Shown here: positions 40,798-53,841 of the stretch, piece by piece
Layout: the number at the start of each line of letters is the position of its first letter
Position numbering within the stretch: position 1 is the first letter of the stretch
Made by a program: the position numbers and the translations under genes
NCBI GenBank assembly: GCA_000231825.2
Contig: JH720304.1
Location: 1,381,068-1,445,067 of the forward strand
From: Tetrahymena elliotti 4EA
Lineage: Eukaryota; Ciliophora; Oligohymenophorea; Hymenostomatida; Tetrahymenidae
Direction: 5' to 3'
DNA length: 64,000 bases
Notes under the pieces: model-generated
What the model saw: only the letters and a program-made list of their open reading frames with translations
Told to the model about the DNA's origin: nothing
Databases searched by the model: none

Positions 40798-43700
40798 ATG
40801 AGTACTATTTTTTAAACATTGCTAGAAATTATAGAGGATAAAAGAGATTATGAAATACCATATTCTATATATGCTGTTATGATAGTAATTTATATGTTAT
40901 AAATAGGTGGGTATGTTTTTTAATCAGATAAGGTACCATTAATGACTGAATAAAAAATATAAACTCTAGCTTATATTTCAGAAATATCAACTGGCACTTA
41001 CTTCTTATCTATGAAAGGAGATGATGATTAAACCATAAAATTATTTTATCTTATGTAGATTATCATGTGGTTTCAAGTTTTTTATATTTGCTTTATTGCA
41101 TTTCTTAAGCTGTTCTTTAGCAAATGGTATAAAGAAAATAGGAAAAAATTTAAAAAGCCAAATTAAATTTTAAACATTTACTTCATGGTTTATGTGTGGC
41201 TGATAGTCCTACCCTACATAGAAGTAAACTCTGGATTTTGTAATTGTGGAGCTGATAGCTACTTAGTAGAATATACTGATACTGCCAATTGTCACCTTAA
41301 GCCAAAAATATTTTTAATTTTAGGATATTCAGGATTAATTTTCACTATTTTGAATACTTTAGTATTGCTATTTTTTTATAGAAATTATGAATTCAACGAT
41401 TCAAATATTTTAAAGAGGAGATTTCATCCAATTTTGCTAATTTAAGTTACTCTATATTTTGTAGTTATATTCTTTTACTATACTCCAGCAATAACTACAA
41501 CAATATTGTATGTTGGTCTTCACTTGGTAGGAGTTACCTATATATATGATTCTATCATAATTATTCCCTATAAAAACTTCTTTATTGCTAAGTTTTATGC
41601 AGTATCTTCTATCTGCTATGAAGTGGTATGCGTTATTATAACAATATGGGTTTTCAATAGTGATTTTCATGATATTGAACTAATGTATAACTGCATGATA
41701 TTTAGTTCAGTATTTATTGCTCTTTTTTTTGGGATATGGAACTACAAATATGAAAAAATAATGAGATATGCATCATTTGTTAGCAAAAGGTAATTTTGAA
41801 TTTGAGTTAAACTTTCTAAATTGTAAAATCCTTTCCTATTGTTCAAAAAAAACTTGTTGGAATTTATACATTCAGTATATAATTGAAAATAATCTATGGA
41901 AGATTAAATTTATTAAGTTCCTTATTTTTCGGCTGGGATCTTTTTCCTGATTAAATATTAAAACTTTTCATTTCCTTTCAAATAAAGATCAAATGAATTG
42001 AATACTACTTTTTTTAATTTAATTAATTACTTTTTTTACTAATATAACAAAAGCGAGCACTTTCATATTGATATGTTTTTGGAGGAAGTATTTAGATTGG
42101 CATAAGATTACTAAAAATCTGAATACTCTAAAATAAAACTGTTTGAAATCATCCTATTTCATTAATAATTATGCACTTAGCCTATGTGTTATTGTAAAGC
42201 TGGCACATTTAAAGACGATAAAAATATACTTATTTTGGATGATGTTTACAAATTAATTGATAGTATTTTTATATATACTTTAAATTCTTAAGATATAAAG
42301 AAAGATAGAGATCAATTTGAGCATGTTTCTCTTAAATATATCACTTATTTATCTAAGTACAGGAACAATCCGCTGAGGTCTTATTATGAAATAAAGAAAA
42401 TTTAATCAAAGTAAAAAAGCGTAAGCTTATACTTTACTACTTTATCCAAAATTCTTTCATAGAAAATGGAAGAACATCTTTGTAATTTTTAAGAGCAAAG
42501 AATGTCTACTTACTCAAAATATGACCAAGCTGTGGTTTAAAAAAATTAAGTAAAACTGATAGAAAGGTCAGAAAAAGTTAAATAGACTTTACTCCCCCTC
42601 TTTAAAAAATACATTATCTAAAAGATTGCTTACTTTGAAAAATTGCGATTAGGCTACCAAAAAATAGATGATTTATCAGATGAAATATCCAAATTATCTA
42701 AATTTGGTATGCAGATTTAAAAAGTCTTTTCTAAATATTTTATGAAAAATTCGCATTCATCTATAATCCAATAGAGTGTAACCATGCTTAAGGTAGAATA
42801 AATTATTTTTTTACTTTTTACAAATGTGTCAAAATTTAAAATTTGGTAGAATAATTCAATTAAAATTATTGAGCAAATAAAAATTGCATTCAAGTAAAAT
42901 GAATTGATGTAACCTAATATTTTAAATGAAATTAGCTTTTAATTCTTTTGAAAATCATGAAATTTTGTTTCTTTTATTTTTAAGGATTATTTCAGATAAA
43001 TCACTTTTCTTAAATTATTTTTTAATTTTTTTCAGATCAAATTTACACTTAGAGTGGTTATTTTAAACACTCTTATTATTATATAAAAAAATAGCTAGAA
43101 TCTATTTATAAGTGCACAGTTTTGAATGAATATGTGAACTCACTTTAGATTGAAGAATAAATTTAAGATTTAAAATTGAAAGATATTTCTAAACCACAAA
43201 ATTAAATAAATTCTATCAATATAATTAATCAGAATATCGTGCATTTTTTAGTAAGCATAGCTAAAGACAAAGGAAAAATTCTGACTAATACCAAACATTG
43301 CAAATAATCTCTCTGTAGATTCTTGGGAAGACCATTATCTGATGATAAAAAAATATCTCATATTGATGTCTTTATGCCTAGTTTTTTTTAAGAGATTCAT
43401 AATGATTTGATGCAAAACATGATTAATAAAGGATCTTCCAAATTCTTTGAATAATCTTATCATACATTTGCATAAAATTTCAAAAACTTTATATTTCCAA
43501 TAAATTTGTATTTGGATAGTACATATCATTTTTAGGATGACTTTTGTGTCAATGCAACTATCCTTAAGATCGACACACCAAATTAATATATTCTATTCGA
43601 TACAGAAGGAAAAGTTAGTGGAATCACTCAAAACATCTTTCGCTAGATTTCAGATTGTGAAGAAAGCAGTTAAGAAGAAGTTGCCCATCTTAATTTTGCT

Positions 43701-46700
43701 CATTAAGTAACTAAGAATTATTAGGAAACTCCTTTTTAATTTATTATTATATAAGAATAACTAACAAAAGTATACTTTTAATCTAGAGACTTTGAAGAGT
43801 AAAATTTTGATTTACTTCTTGATTCCAAAGCTCGTTGATATTGTTTCTTCCCACTTACAAAACTCTTTGCAAACGAATGAAGAAAATTTTCAAAGATTTT
43901 CTACTGATTAATTTCTTTAAACCAAAACAACTAAAAAGCAAGACTAAGTCTGTTATAAAGAAAAAGCAAAAATAAAAATACCAAATAACCTCACAAAGCT
44001 CTTAAATTAATTTCAAAATTATTCTATAAACCCAATCGATAAAGCTAGAGGCTCTACATTTAACAAGTAAAGCACTACAGTAACTGAATCACCTAATATT
44101 AATTCTTTCTATGAAAAATTTAGAAGTTTCCTCCAAGAAAAAAAAAGAGTAATAATTTTAATAAAAAAATTAATTTAAAAAATATATTCAAAATTTTTTT
44201 GATTTTATTGTTTTTACAAAGGATTTTATAAATTAATTATATTTATTGCATTTATTTAACTTTTTATAAATTAATGTTTACAGGATTACACTTATGACTC
44301 ATGTAAAAAAGTAGTCAACATAAAATTTAATTTGTATTTTGATAAATTGCACTTTATGAAAAATAATAAAAAATTGGAAAAATTTTATTATTACATGGAA
44401 ATTGTGGAGGTAGCTTAATCAGATTAAAATGACAAAACAAATATGTATTCAAATGCAGAAATATAAGTCTCAGCATAGCATATTAAAAATGCAGAAAAAG
44501 ATGATTTTTCATCTACAGATTCTGATGCAACATCTTATTATAAGTGTGATACTTTAAGATATAATAATTCACCATCTCCAAAAAGATCGTTTAAATCTAA
44601 AAGACCTTCATAATTGAATTTTTCAAACAAATAAGCATTTAGTTAAGAAGATAACACATTTAATTTGAATTCTTTTAATTTAAATTCTTTTGGTTCAATT
44701 TAGAGTCCAACAAGATAAAATTAACTAAGTATTTAAATTCCATAAATAGTATAAACAAATTCAGAATAGATTTTCTCTGATTTTAAACTAAGTTTAAGAA
44801 ATGAAATGTAATTAGAGAGTGATTTTAATTCATAAAATAATAAAGAATAAGAAATTGGTACTATAGAGTATCTATCACCAAGAGTTACTGAAAGATAAAC
44901 TTTAAAAAAAAATGAAGAAAATAGAGTTTAATCTCCTCGTAAAAGATCAACATAATCTAAAGGCCCTATATTTTCAAGTGAAAATTTCCTTAAAAAATAT
45001 GGCAGCTCAGGAAGCATCTAAGAATAAAACTCTAATTGCCATACTTAGCATAGCTAAGAAGAAGGTACATCTAAATCTAAATAAAGCAACATAAAGAGTT
45101 TTGAACAAAATCCCAGTGATAAAGACAAATCAATAACTCTAGATCTGAATCCCTTAACAAAATATTTAAATGTTAAAATCTAAAATTAAGGCTGGAAAAA
45201 CATAAAAAATTCACCTAGAAACAAATAACCTAGTATTAAAATTCTTCATAATGTTACAAGCTAAAATAGTATTTCATCTCCTGTTAATAATATAGATAGT
45301 GTAAAATTAGGTAATACTCTCAAAAAAGAATAACAAAATAACAAAAAAAATGAATAAATTTTGGAATAACATCTATTTGGATAGATTTAAGGAAAAAGTT
45401 AAAGTGGATTTTAAAACAGAAGCAAAGATAATTAATATATGTTTGAATTGGCTCACAATAGATCAATGCATTATTCTATGCATTAGTTCTTTATTTTTTT
45501 AGGTTAGCTTAATTTTAATAAAATTTAAAAATCTTATTTTTATTATTTTTTGAACAAAATAGCTTGCTTTTTAGGCATCTTTTACATATCCTCTGTGATT
45601 CTAGATATATCATTATATAATCCAATTAATCATATTATCAGAGATGTAAACACAAGTTTAACAGAAGCTGAAGTAAATAAGTTATACTCTACATAGACTT
45701 TATTCTCTCTTCTCATATATTAAATGGATATTGGTACTTCATCCTTAAAAAATCAATAACAAATAAGATAAACATTAATTGAGTAATGTTAAAAAATTTC
45801 TAAAATGTACAGCTCCTCTATTATAAATCTTTTTAATAACTATGATTAAGATATATATTTAGAATCAAAATAGACCTATTCTAAAGTTTACTCAGCAAAG
45901 TAATTATTTAAAATATATTTACTTTATGATGTTAAAATTTTTAAATATTAATTTAGTATCATTCAAATAATTTTTAAAAAAAATTAGTATAAATTAATTG
46001 GAGGTAAACAGCAGCCCTTACATGTTTTTAACAAGAAATGTATACAATATGTAATAAGTGTCAAATAATAATGATATCAAAAAAAGTTCTTTGTTTTATT
46101 TGTTGGGAAATATGGATTTAAATAGAGAGATAAGCAATAATATTATTGAAGACCACTATGTGGAATTAAAGGATGTTATGAGTGAATTAAAGAGAATCTA
46201 AATTCTTTTCATCATAATTTTATCTTCTTTGATGTTTATTTTATTTGTTGTATCTGGTCCTTCAATTGGAAAATACAATAAGTACAAGTAGTAATTGCTT
46301 TTAATAGCAACAAGGATGACTTAATTGGAATGTGAAAAACTAATTAGCATTCAATAATAATATAATACACTTCTTTCTGATGAATCAGAAGAGAAGTGGA
46401 TGCAAGCTGATTTTGTTGGCATAGCCTTGAGAATAAATAATGAAGAAAATTTCAAAATAAAAGCCCAGAAAAAAGATTAATAGCTAAGTAGTTTAATTGT
46501 TGATTAAAATTTAGGTAAAAAAGTAGAATCTAAAATAGTTCTAGTTTCTTTTTCAACTATAATTATCTTTTTTGGAGTTATTATGGCTATTATTTTTGTT
46601 TATAATTCAAAAATAAGTTCTTCACTCAGTTTGTATCGTGACACACTTGTCATGCATAATGAATTCTTCAATTAAAGAACTCTTTATGAATAACTAATAT

Positions 46701-47374
46701 CATAAAGAATAATCCAGTCTTAAGATTCAAGTTATCCAAAGATATCTGATTTTGTACCAAAATTAAATATTGTAAATGAAAGCTAGCAATTACTTTAAGA
46801 ATTTATAAGAAATTTTATGAATAATTTGGATAAATGCAGTAGCATGGAAAGTGATGAGAGTGCATAAATACAAAAATTATTTACAAAAGATCTATGCTAA
46901 TATTTAGCTAATACAGATTACCCCTGCGAAGTTAATAATGATGAATTTAAATAAGGGTTACAAAGTATTTTATAATACTAAATATAATATCTGTCTGATA
47001 ATTATTATCTAATAGAGAATAGTCTTCCATTAAATTAATAAAAATTAGATTATTAAGAATATTAATCTGCAGAGTAATATGAATAATTTTTTATAAATGA
47101 TTATAATTAAATTTCAGAAATCATCTAAGAATTTTTAAGACTCTTTAAAAATAGTTTATCAAATCAATTCTAAAATATGATCTATATAATTCAGTCTTAT
47201 TTATTGGGAGTGTCTTCCTTTGTTGCTATTATGTTGCTTATTGGAGGAATTTTAGTTGGGTTTCATCAGTAAGGTATTATAAATTATCTAAGGTTTTCTT
47301 TAACTTTTCTCCCTTATGAGAAATCCCTTGATGAATCTACACTGTTCCTATTAAAAAATCTCTCTAAAATATGA
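40798..47374 (+). CDS. TmcB-like multi-pass membrane protein with PAS domain (one frame break)
   Basis: This is the ciliate 'tiny macrocysts B'-like family. Exon 1 (40798-41789) codes about eight membrane segments. From about 41980 comes the cytosolic helical part (HVSLKYITYLSKYRNNPLRS, KIAYFEKLRLGYQKIDDLSD) up to 42792, then introns from 42793 onward. A PAS-like domain follows at about 43210-43580 (KGKILTNTKHC, VFMPSFFQEIHND, NFIFPINLYLD). After an intron at about 44151-44283, the linker VNIKFNLYFDKLHFMK starts the last part. This holds a long disordered loop and C-terminal membrane segments with VNSSPYMFLTRNVYNM, joined over intron 45900-45987, and ends at TGA 47372. Near 43820 the reading frame must shift by one to continue from FDLLL into IPKLVDIVSSHLQ; unshifted it meets TGA at 43836. 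So the gene is either inactivated or carries an error. Several exon edges (41790-41990, 42950-43040) are uncertain. Role: probably sensory or mechanosensory membrane signalling (inference). Confidence 0.72.
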
Positions 47375-48590
47375 TTTTATCATAAATATTTTTTTTTAAA
47401 ACTTTTATGTATTTAAATGCTTCCAACTTTCTTAATCTACATAATTAAATAATAATCTGTAAATTATTTACTTATCTTAAAAATATAAATTTAATTAATT
47501 TTGATAAAAAATTTTACATCAACAAAAAAATAATTAAATATGAACAAAACCACAAACATTTAATAGATGTAAATATTAAAATAATCAAAAACATAATTTT
47601 TTGTCTCATAATTACTACTTATGCTAGTAATAAAAACAATTTTACTATTTAAAAAAAAATTGTCATATCTCCATTAAGAGACATTAAGTGTTATTTGATC
47701 TCATCTCTTTGCAATCAGGGTTACCATTCGATAAGTGATTATAAAATATTTTGACCCAAACTAATTAAAAATTACTATTCTTTATTTCATATCATAATTT
47801 TATATAAGAAATGAGAATAGCTTGAAATAAAAGTAGGATTTTATTATTAAATCTTAAATCTTAATCTTATTTTAATGGTATTAGTTTGAATTAAATTAAA
47901 GATTTTACTAGTGCATTTAACCTAATTCTAACAATTTATCTTAATATATAATATATCTACCTTTTAATAGATAATTGGGATAATTATTATTTAGAACAAG
48001 AATGTATTTTTAATTACTTAGTTATTCTATTGAATTTATATCTCAAATATTAAATTACTATTTTATGAAAACAAAAAGGATAATTTTATTAATAATATTT
48101 AAAGAAATATAAAAAATTATGATTTTAAAGGAAATTATTATTAAAATCTTAATAATTTTTTGTCAAGGAAATTAAAATTTATGATTTATTACTTTAAAAT
48201 ACTTTTTTGTTTTTAAATGCATATTTTACATATCAAATTTAAATTTAAATTAAATTTTCAAACATTTTTAATTTGTTTGCTTTTTCATTTTTAATGTTTT
48301 TTTATACTACTGATAATTGCATTACTTTTAATACTGATTATTAGCTAGGATTAAAAAATTATTTATTAGAGGGACAGATAAAAGCCTAAAGAATTCGGAC
48401 AGCTAATTTTCAATAAAAATTATCAAATTAGGATAGAAATTCATATACATTTTTGTTATAAAATATCCGCAATATCAGACAAATTTAAAATGACTTGCTC
48501 AAACTTTATTTAATTAATAAGTGTTAATATTGATATATATTTTGATTATAAAATTAAGGTAGAAGAAAGAATTTTAAGTGAATTAATAGA
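47375..48590. other. intergenic, no gene seen
   Basis: About 1.2 kb of A+T-rich sequence between two plus-strand genes. Nothing recognised. Confidence 0.55.
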
Positions 48591-50219
48591 ATGGCTCATT
48601 AAGTAGACAAAGTTAAAAAGAAAATTTAAAAAGATAGTGAGAAATCAATTTCTCCAAAAAAACTCATATTGACAAAAGAAACAAAGACATAGTATTAGTA
48701 AAATGTATCTAAAGGAAGAAAAATAACTGTAAAAATAGAAAGAGGCGACAAGGTGATCATTGGAAACTAACGAGAATAAAAAGTAATTGATTTTGTATTA
48801 CTTGATAGGAATGAAATAAAGAAAAAAAAGGAAGAGGAAGAAGAATAAAAAAAGCAAATAGAAACAGAACTTCTTAGAAAGAGATTAAAGACTGGTGAAA
48901 GAAAAACAAAAGTTAGCACAATAAGAAAACCATATAATTAGAATAAAGAGAAGTTAATAACTATAGTAGATGATGATATCAAGGATATGTAAGAATTAAT
49001 AGAAATAGAAGATGAGGAAGAAGATAGCAGTGGACATTTAGAAAAGGAAGATGAAGAGGAAATCTTAAAACAAAATAAAAAAATAAAGCAAAAAGTAAGT
49101 CCTTTTTTATGCTAAGAATTGGGTAATGCTACAAAGGATCCTCGTTAAAATAAATTAGTTTCAGAGATTTAAAATCTATTACAATAAAATCCATAGCATA
49201 AACTAAATTTAATTTTGGATCTTGATGAGACTCTAGTCAACACTGTGTGGGTTACAAGTGAAAATTAGAATAAATTAGAAGAAATATATAGATACAAAAT
49301 GCCTTCAAATAAAAATGTATTAACAATATAATACTCCAGTAATGAAGGAGTATAAAAAGAATTTATTACTATTATTAGACCTCACTTAAGGGAGTTTATA
49401 ACAGAGATGAAGAAATATTTTAATATTCTAGTTTATTCTCATGGCAGAAAAGACTATGTGCTTAAATTATTAGATAAAATAGACCCACGTAGAGACCTAT
49501 TTAATAGAAATAATATATTTAAGAATGAAGGGTAAGTTAATATTAAAACATAAAAAGACATAAAAAATATAATAGAATGTGAATCACCTTAGATGCTAGA
49601 AAAGGCCCTTAAAACTTCTATTATTATTGATGATATATTTGAAATATGGCTAGAAGAAACATTCCCTAATGTTGTTCCTATTAAAAGATTCCAACCTTTG
49701 AATGAATTCTTATAAAAAAATAATTAATGCACCATTTTTATGAATCATAATAAACAATTTTTAAGGTTTCCTAAAACTCGCTAAGATTATTTTTAAGATG
49801 TTGAATTCCAAGATTCCAATTAATTCCTTAAAGGTCTACAAAGATATTTAGCTTCCACAGCAATCTAATTTTATAATAAAAAGCTAATTAAAAATGATCA
49901 AAATGCTGACGTTAGAGAGTATTTAATTTATTAAAAGGCAATGATAATGAATTAATTAGATATTAATCTAAGCTTAATAGAACAGGATGATCTTTATGAT
50001 GTTTTCAGATATATTACTCTATAAATGGGAGCTAATATTACCCTTAAAAATTTCAGATATGCAATAGTAAATAAAGATTTCGCTACATAGCATGCTAAAA
50101 AAATGAATTTGTTAAAAGAATAAAATCCTAACCTTACTTTTATTGATGTTTAATGGCTTGTCGATTCATTTTTCCTACATTACTAACTTGATATTTAAAA
50201 TTATATAATATAATAATGA
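48591..50219 (+). CDS. FCP1: FCP1-type RNA polymerase II CTD phosphatase with C-terminal BRCT-like region
   Basis: An intronless gene of 542 residues runs from ATG 48591 to TGA 50217. The catalytic signature is LNLILDLDETLV, a DxDxT motif with Asp210 as nucleophile and Asp212. It is followed by IIRPHLREFITEMKKYFNIL, YSHGRKDYV and the third acidic motif SIIIDDIFEIW, the order of the FCP1 homology domain. The C-terminal ~110 residues end in FIDVQWLVDSFFLHY, whose Trp522 fits the conserved tryptophan of a BRCT domain; together FCPH plus BRCT define FCP1 rather than small CTD phosphatases. It would dephosphorylate Ser2/Ser5 of the polymerase II tail in the nucleus, recycling the enzyme. The N-terminal 190 residues are Lys/Glu-rich with an acidic patch (ELIEIEDEEEDSS); an NLS is likely. 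The biotinyl-like N-terminal domain of metazoan FCP1 is not obvious. Confidence 0.9.
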
Positions 50220-51070
50220 ATAATCAAAAGCTAATTAACCACTGAATTAAAAGTCTCTAAAAATATACTAATTGCATAATCAAATAAACCTATTGACTTA
50301 TTTGCGTATCAGGTATCACATATCTGACAATATTTTGAAATTAACAAATCAACTGTGAATTACATAATTAAATTTTAATTTTCATATTTTTTTAATAATA
50401 TACCATAAATCCTCTTTTTCTCAAACTTAATTAATATGATAAACCCCCAATTTTTAATAACCATAACTTACTTTTTTTCTTCCAAATTTTTTTTAAAAAC
50501 TCAGTTTTTATTTCTTTTCAACTAAGGTATTTACTCTTAAAAAAAATCTACTTATTTTTTACTAAAAGCATTGATAAAAATTGAGTTCTTGTTAGTAAGT
50601 TTTCAAAAAATTATTTTGCTTCTATGAAGCACTATCATGATTTTATTTTTAGTTAATATAAGATTTTTATACAAGATAAAAAGAATATTGATTTATGATT
50701 CATATAACTTTTTCCTCATCTAATTTTTGTGGATAAAAATTGAGTTTACTATTAATTCACTTATTGCCATTATTTATTACACTTGCAATTAATTTTTTTA
50801 AAACTTTGATTTTTTCTTACTATTATGTGTGTAACTAAATTAACTTTTCTTTTTATTTCTCTTTTTTAAATAATTTATTTGATTTCAATTACCTTTTTTA
50901 TTTACATTCATTCATTGAAAAGAAAACAGAATCTCTTAATTGTTACTTAAATTAAAGCCAGTCAATTACTTACAAAATATTCATTATGGATAGATTCAAT
51001 TAAAATAAAATTGAAAAATCTAAGTTTCAAAATATTTTTAAAATACTAAAATATTTAATATATCTGATAG
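50220..51070. other. intergenic, no gene seen
   Basis: About 850 bp of A+T-rich sequence between plus-strand genes; expected to hold the promoter of the surface protein. No motif identified. Confidence 0.55.
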
Positions 51071-53841
51071 ATGAATAAGTTGATCAACATTATTTTTCCT
51101 TTTTTCATAATTTATAAAGTTTTAGCATAGACAGATACTCTTTATTGCAGACCTGGTTCTTGGAATTTATCTGGTATAGATTAAGATGGCTATGGTAAAG
51201 GCTGTAGTCCTTGCCCACCTTAAACAACAACTAGAAGTGTCCGAACTATTGCTAATTCGAATGAAAAGGCTTGTATAATAAGCACTAAAAATCTTAAATA
51301 ATGCCCTTAGGTACATATAGTTTGAATGGTTTAGATTAAGATGGATAAGGGGGTGGATGTACTCCTTGTCCTTCTGGTCTCTCTACTCTTTTAGTTGGAT
51401 CATTTCCAGATTCTTCTGTTTGTGTTCAAGTTCCTCCTGGATATGTACCACCTGGATAGGTTTAAACAGGATAAGAATGCGATATAGGTAGCTATAGTAT
51501 TAATGGTTAAAAAGATTAGAATAAGAAATGTATTCCTTGTTTTCCTGGAACTACAACTTCTAAAAAAGGAATATTTGGTACTAGTAATGCAGTTTGTGAT
51601 GTTTTAATTGAACCTTGTCCAGTCGGTACATTTAGTTTTACTGGATACTTTATGAGCCTTAATAAGCTTAATCTCAATACAAACGCCTGTGAATTAAAAA
51701 CTAATTTTGATGACATAAAACCAAAATTTGGATGTATTCCATGCCCTCCTTAAACTACAACACCAAGCATAAATACAAAAGCATGTAACTCTGATTCTGC
51801 TTGTACTTTCAAAAATATTTAAAGTATGCGTTTATGTGCAAAGGGTTCTTATAGTCTTAACGGATTAGATAATGGTACTTGCTAAAAATGTCCAGCTGGA
51901 TACACAACAAACATTGATGGAGTTTTCCCTAATTAGTCTGTTTGCATTAGTACTACTTCAACAGGACCTCCTCCTCCAGAACCAGTTTACAAAAGCTTAT
52001 GTGCTATTGGTTATTATAGTTAGAATGGCTACGATACTGATGGAAGAGGAACAGGTTGTACTGCTTGTTTATTGGGAACTACAACTTCTGATATTGGAAC
52101 TATTGGAGCTTCTAATTATGTTTGTAAAGTTACTTTAGATGTATGTCCTCAAGGAACTTTTAGTTTGAATGGGTATGGAACAGATAAAAATGGAGTAGGA
52201 TGCACTCCCTGTAGCCCTGACAAATCTACTCCATCAACAAAAGCTATAGGCAATGATTAGAGTGTTTGCACTATGTTTACTTGCCCTATTGGGTTTTATA
52301 GCGATACAGGAGTTGCAACAGATGATAAGGGTAGTGGTTGCAAAAAATGTCCAAATGGATAGACTACTATAGGTTATGGTACTAAAGGAAATGAGTAATA
52401 ATCTTGCATAGTTTATTAATGTCCGCTTGGTACTTACAGCTCTACAGGATTTTATAAAAAAGGAAGTATTTCTGATTGCATAAGTTGTCCTTAAGATAAA
52501 TCTACAATATCTGTAGGAACTATAGGAAACGATGATAAGGTATGTACACTAAAAATATGTCCATATAACTCACATAGTCCTACAGGATATGATTCAGATT
52601 TAGCAGGTGGAGGATGTGTTTAATGTCCTGCAGGATAATCAAACTGCCAAAAAGGAACAAAATCAACTGACCAAGTTTGTAAATGCCGTGATTGCCCAAA
52701 AAATTCTTACAGCAGCACAGGGATAGATTAAGATGGAAGTGGAAGAGGATGCAAAGCTTGTCCTGCTGGTTAGTTAACTTAATCATCAAGAACAGAAGGT
52801 ACTGATGAGAGCGTTTGCTACTTGAATTGTTCTATTGGAAAATACAGTAAAATAGGAAATGGTTTAACTTGCTTTGATTGCCCCTAAGGAACATCTACAA
52901 GATCATAGGGAACTATAGGAATTGATGATAAAATTTGTACTATTAGGTTTTGCTTAACAGGATCATATAGCCCTACAGGATTTGATAATGATGGATAAGG
53001 AAATGGTTGTACTAAATGCCCAGCTTTAAAATCTACATATGGTCCTGGGACCATAGGAACAGATGAAAAAGTATGTACAACTAAATTATGCGATATTGGG
53101 TATTACAGTTTAAATGGATAAAGCTTAAATAATAGCTGTATAAAATGCCCTCCTTATAAATCAACACTAAGTTATGGAACAGCTGGAGCAGACGATTCTG
53201 TATGTATAAGAATCCTTTGTAATGTTGGATCTTATAGTTCAACAGGGTTTGATAATGATGGACAAGGAAATGGTTGTTTATTATGCCCCTCCTCTAAATC
53301 TACAAAGAGTGCTGGAACAATAGGTACTGATGATAGTGTTTGTACTACAAAAATATGTGAAGCCGGATTCTACAGTATAACTGGGTACGATAGTGATGGA
53401 AAAGGAAAAGATTGTATAAAATGTCCTCCATAAACTTCCACATAAAAAAATGGAACTATAGGAGATAGTGGTTCTGTATGCTTGATTCGTCTTTGTCCAT
53501 ATGGAACATATAGCAATGATGGGTTCGACGTTGATGGAAAAGGTGGTGGATGTATTGTATGTTCTAATTAGAGATCCACTAAAATGAAAGGTACAGTTGG
53601 CTCTGATGACTCAGTATGTGTTATTAATTCTTGTAATATAGGGTATTACAGTTAAAATGGATATGATATTGATGGAAATGGAAATGGTTGTAATAAATGC
53701 CCTTCTTAAAAATCTACTTCAAAAATAGGAACAATAGGAAGAGATGAAACAGCATGCCTTATAGATTTAACTCCTCCATGCTCATTTTTGGAGTTAATTA
53801 ATTTTAAAATAGTCATTATTTTTATGTATATTGTCTTTTGA
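51071..53841 (+). CDS. cysteine-rich repeat surface protein, immobilization-antigen-like (one frame break)
   Basis: The N-terminus MNKLINIIFPFFIIYKVLAQ is a signal peptide. About 18 repeats follow, each near 45-50 residues, of the form C-x-x-G-x-Y/F-S-x-x-G-x-D-x-D-G-x-G-x-G-C-x-x-C-P...S-T...G-T-I-G-x-D-x-S-V-C. The C-terminus (about PPCSFLELINFKIVIIFMY) is hydrophobic and ends directly at TGA 53839, as in GPI-anchored ciliate surface antigens. Cys periodicity indicates disulphide-rich extracellular modules. The frame is open throughout except near 51303-51312: there the codons read CCT TAG GTA, whereas the repeat pattern expects P-Q-G-T-Y-S, so one nucleotide seems to be missing. Unshifted translation stops at TGA 51323 after about 84 residues. 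The total length (2,771 nt, not a multiple of three) agrees with one missing base. Silent variant antigen, pseudogene or sequence error are all possible. Confidence 0.8.
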
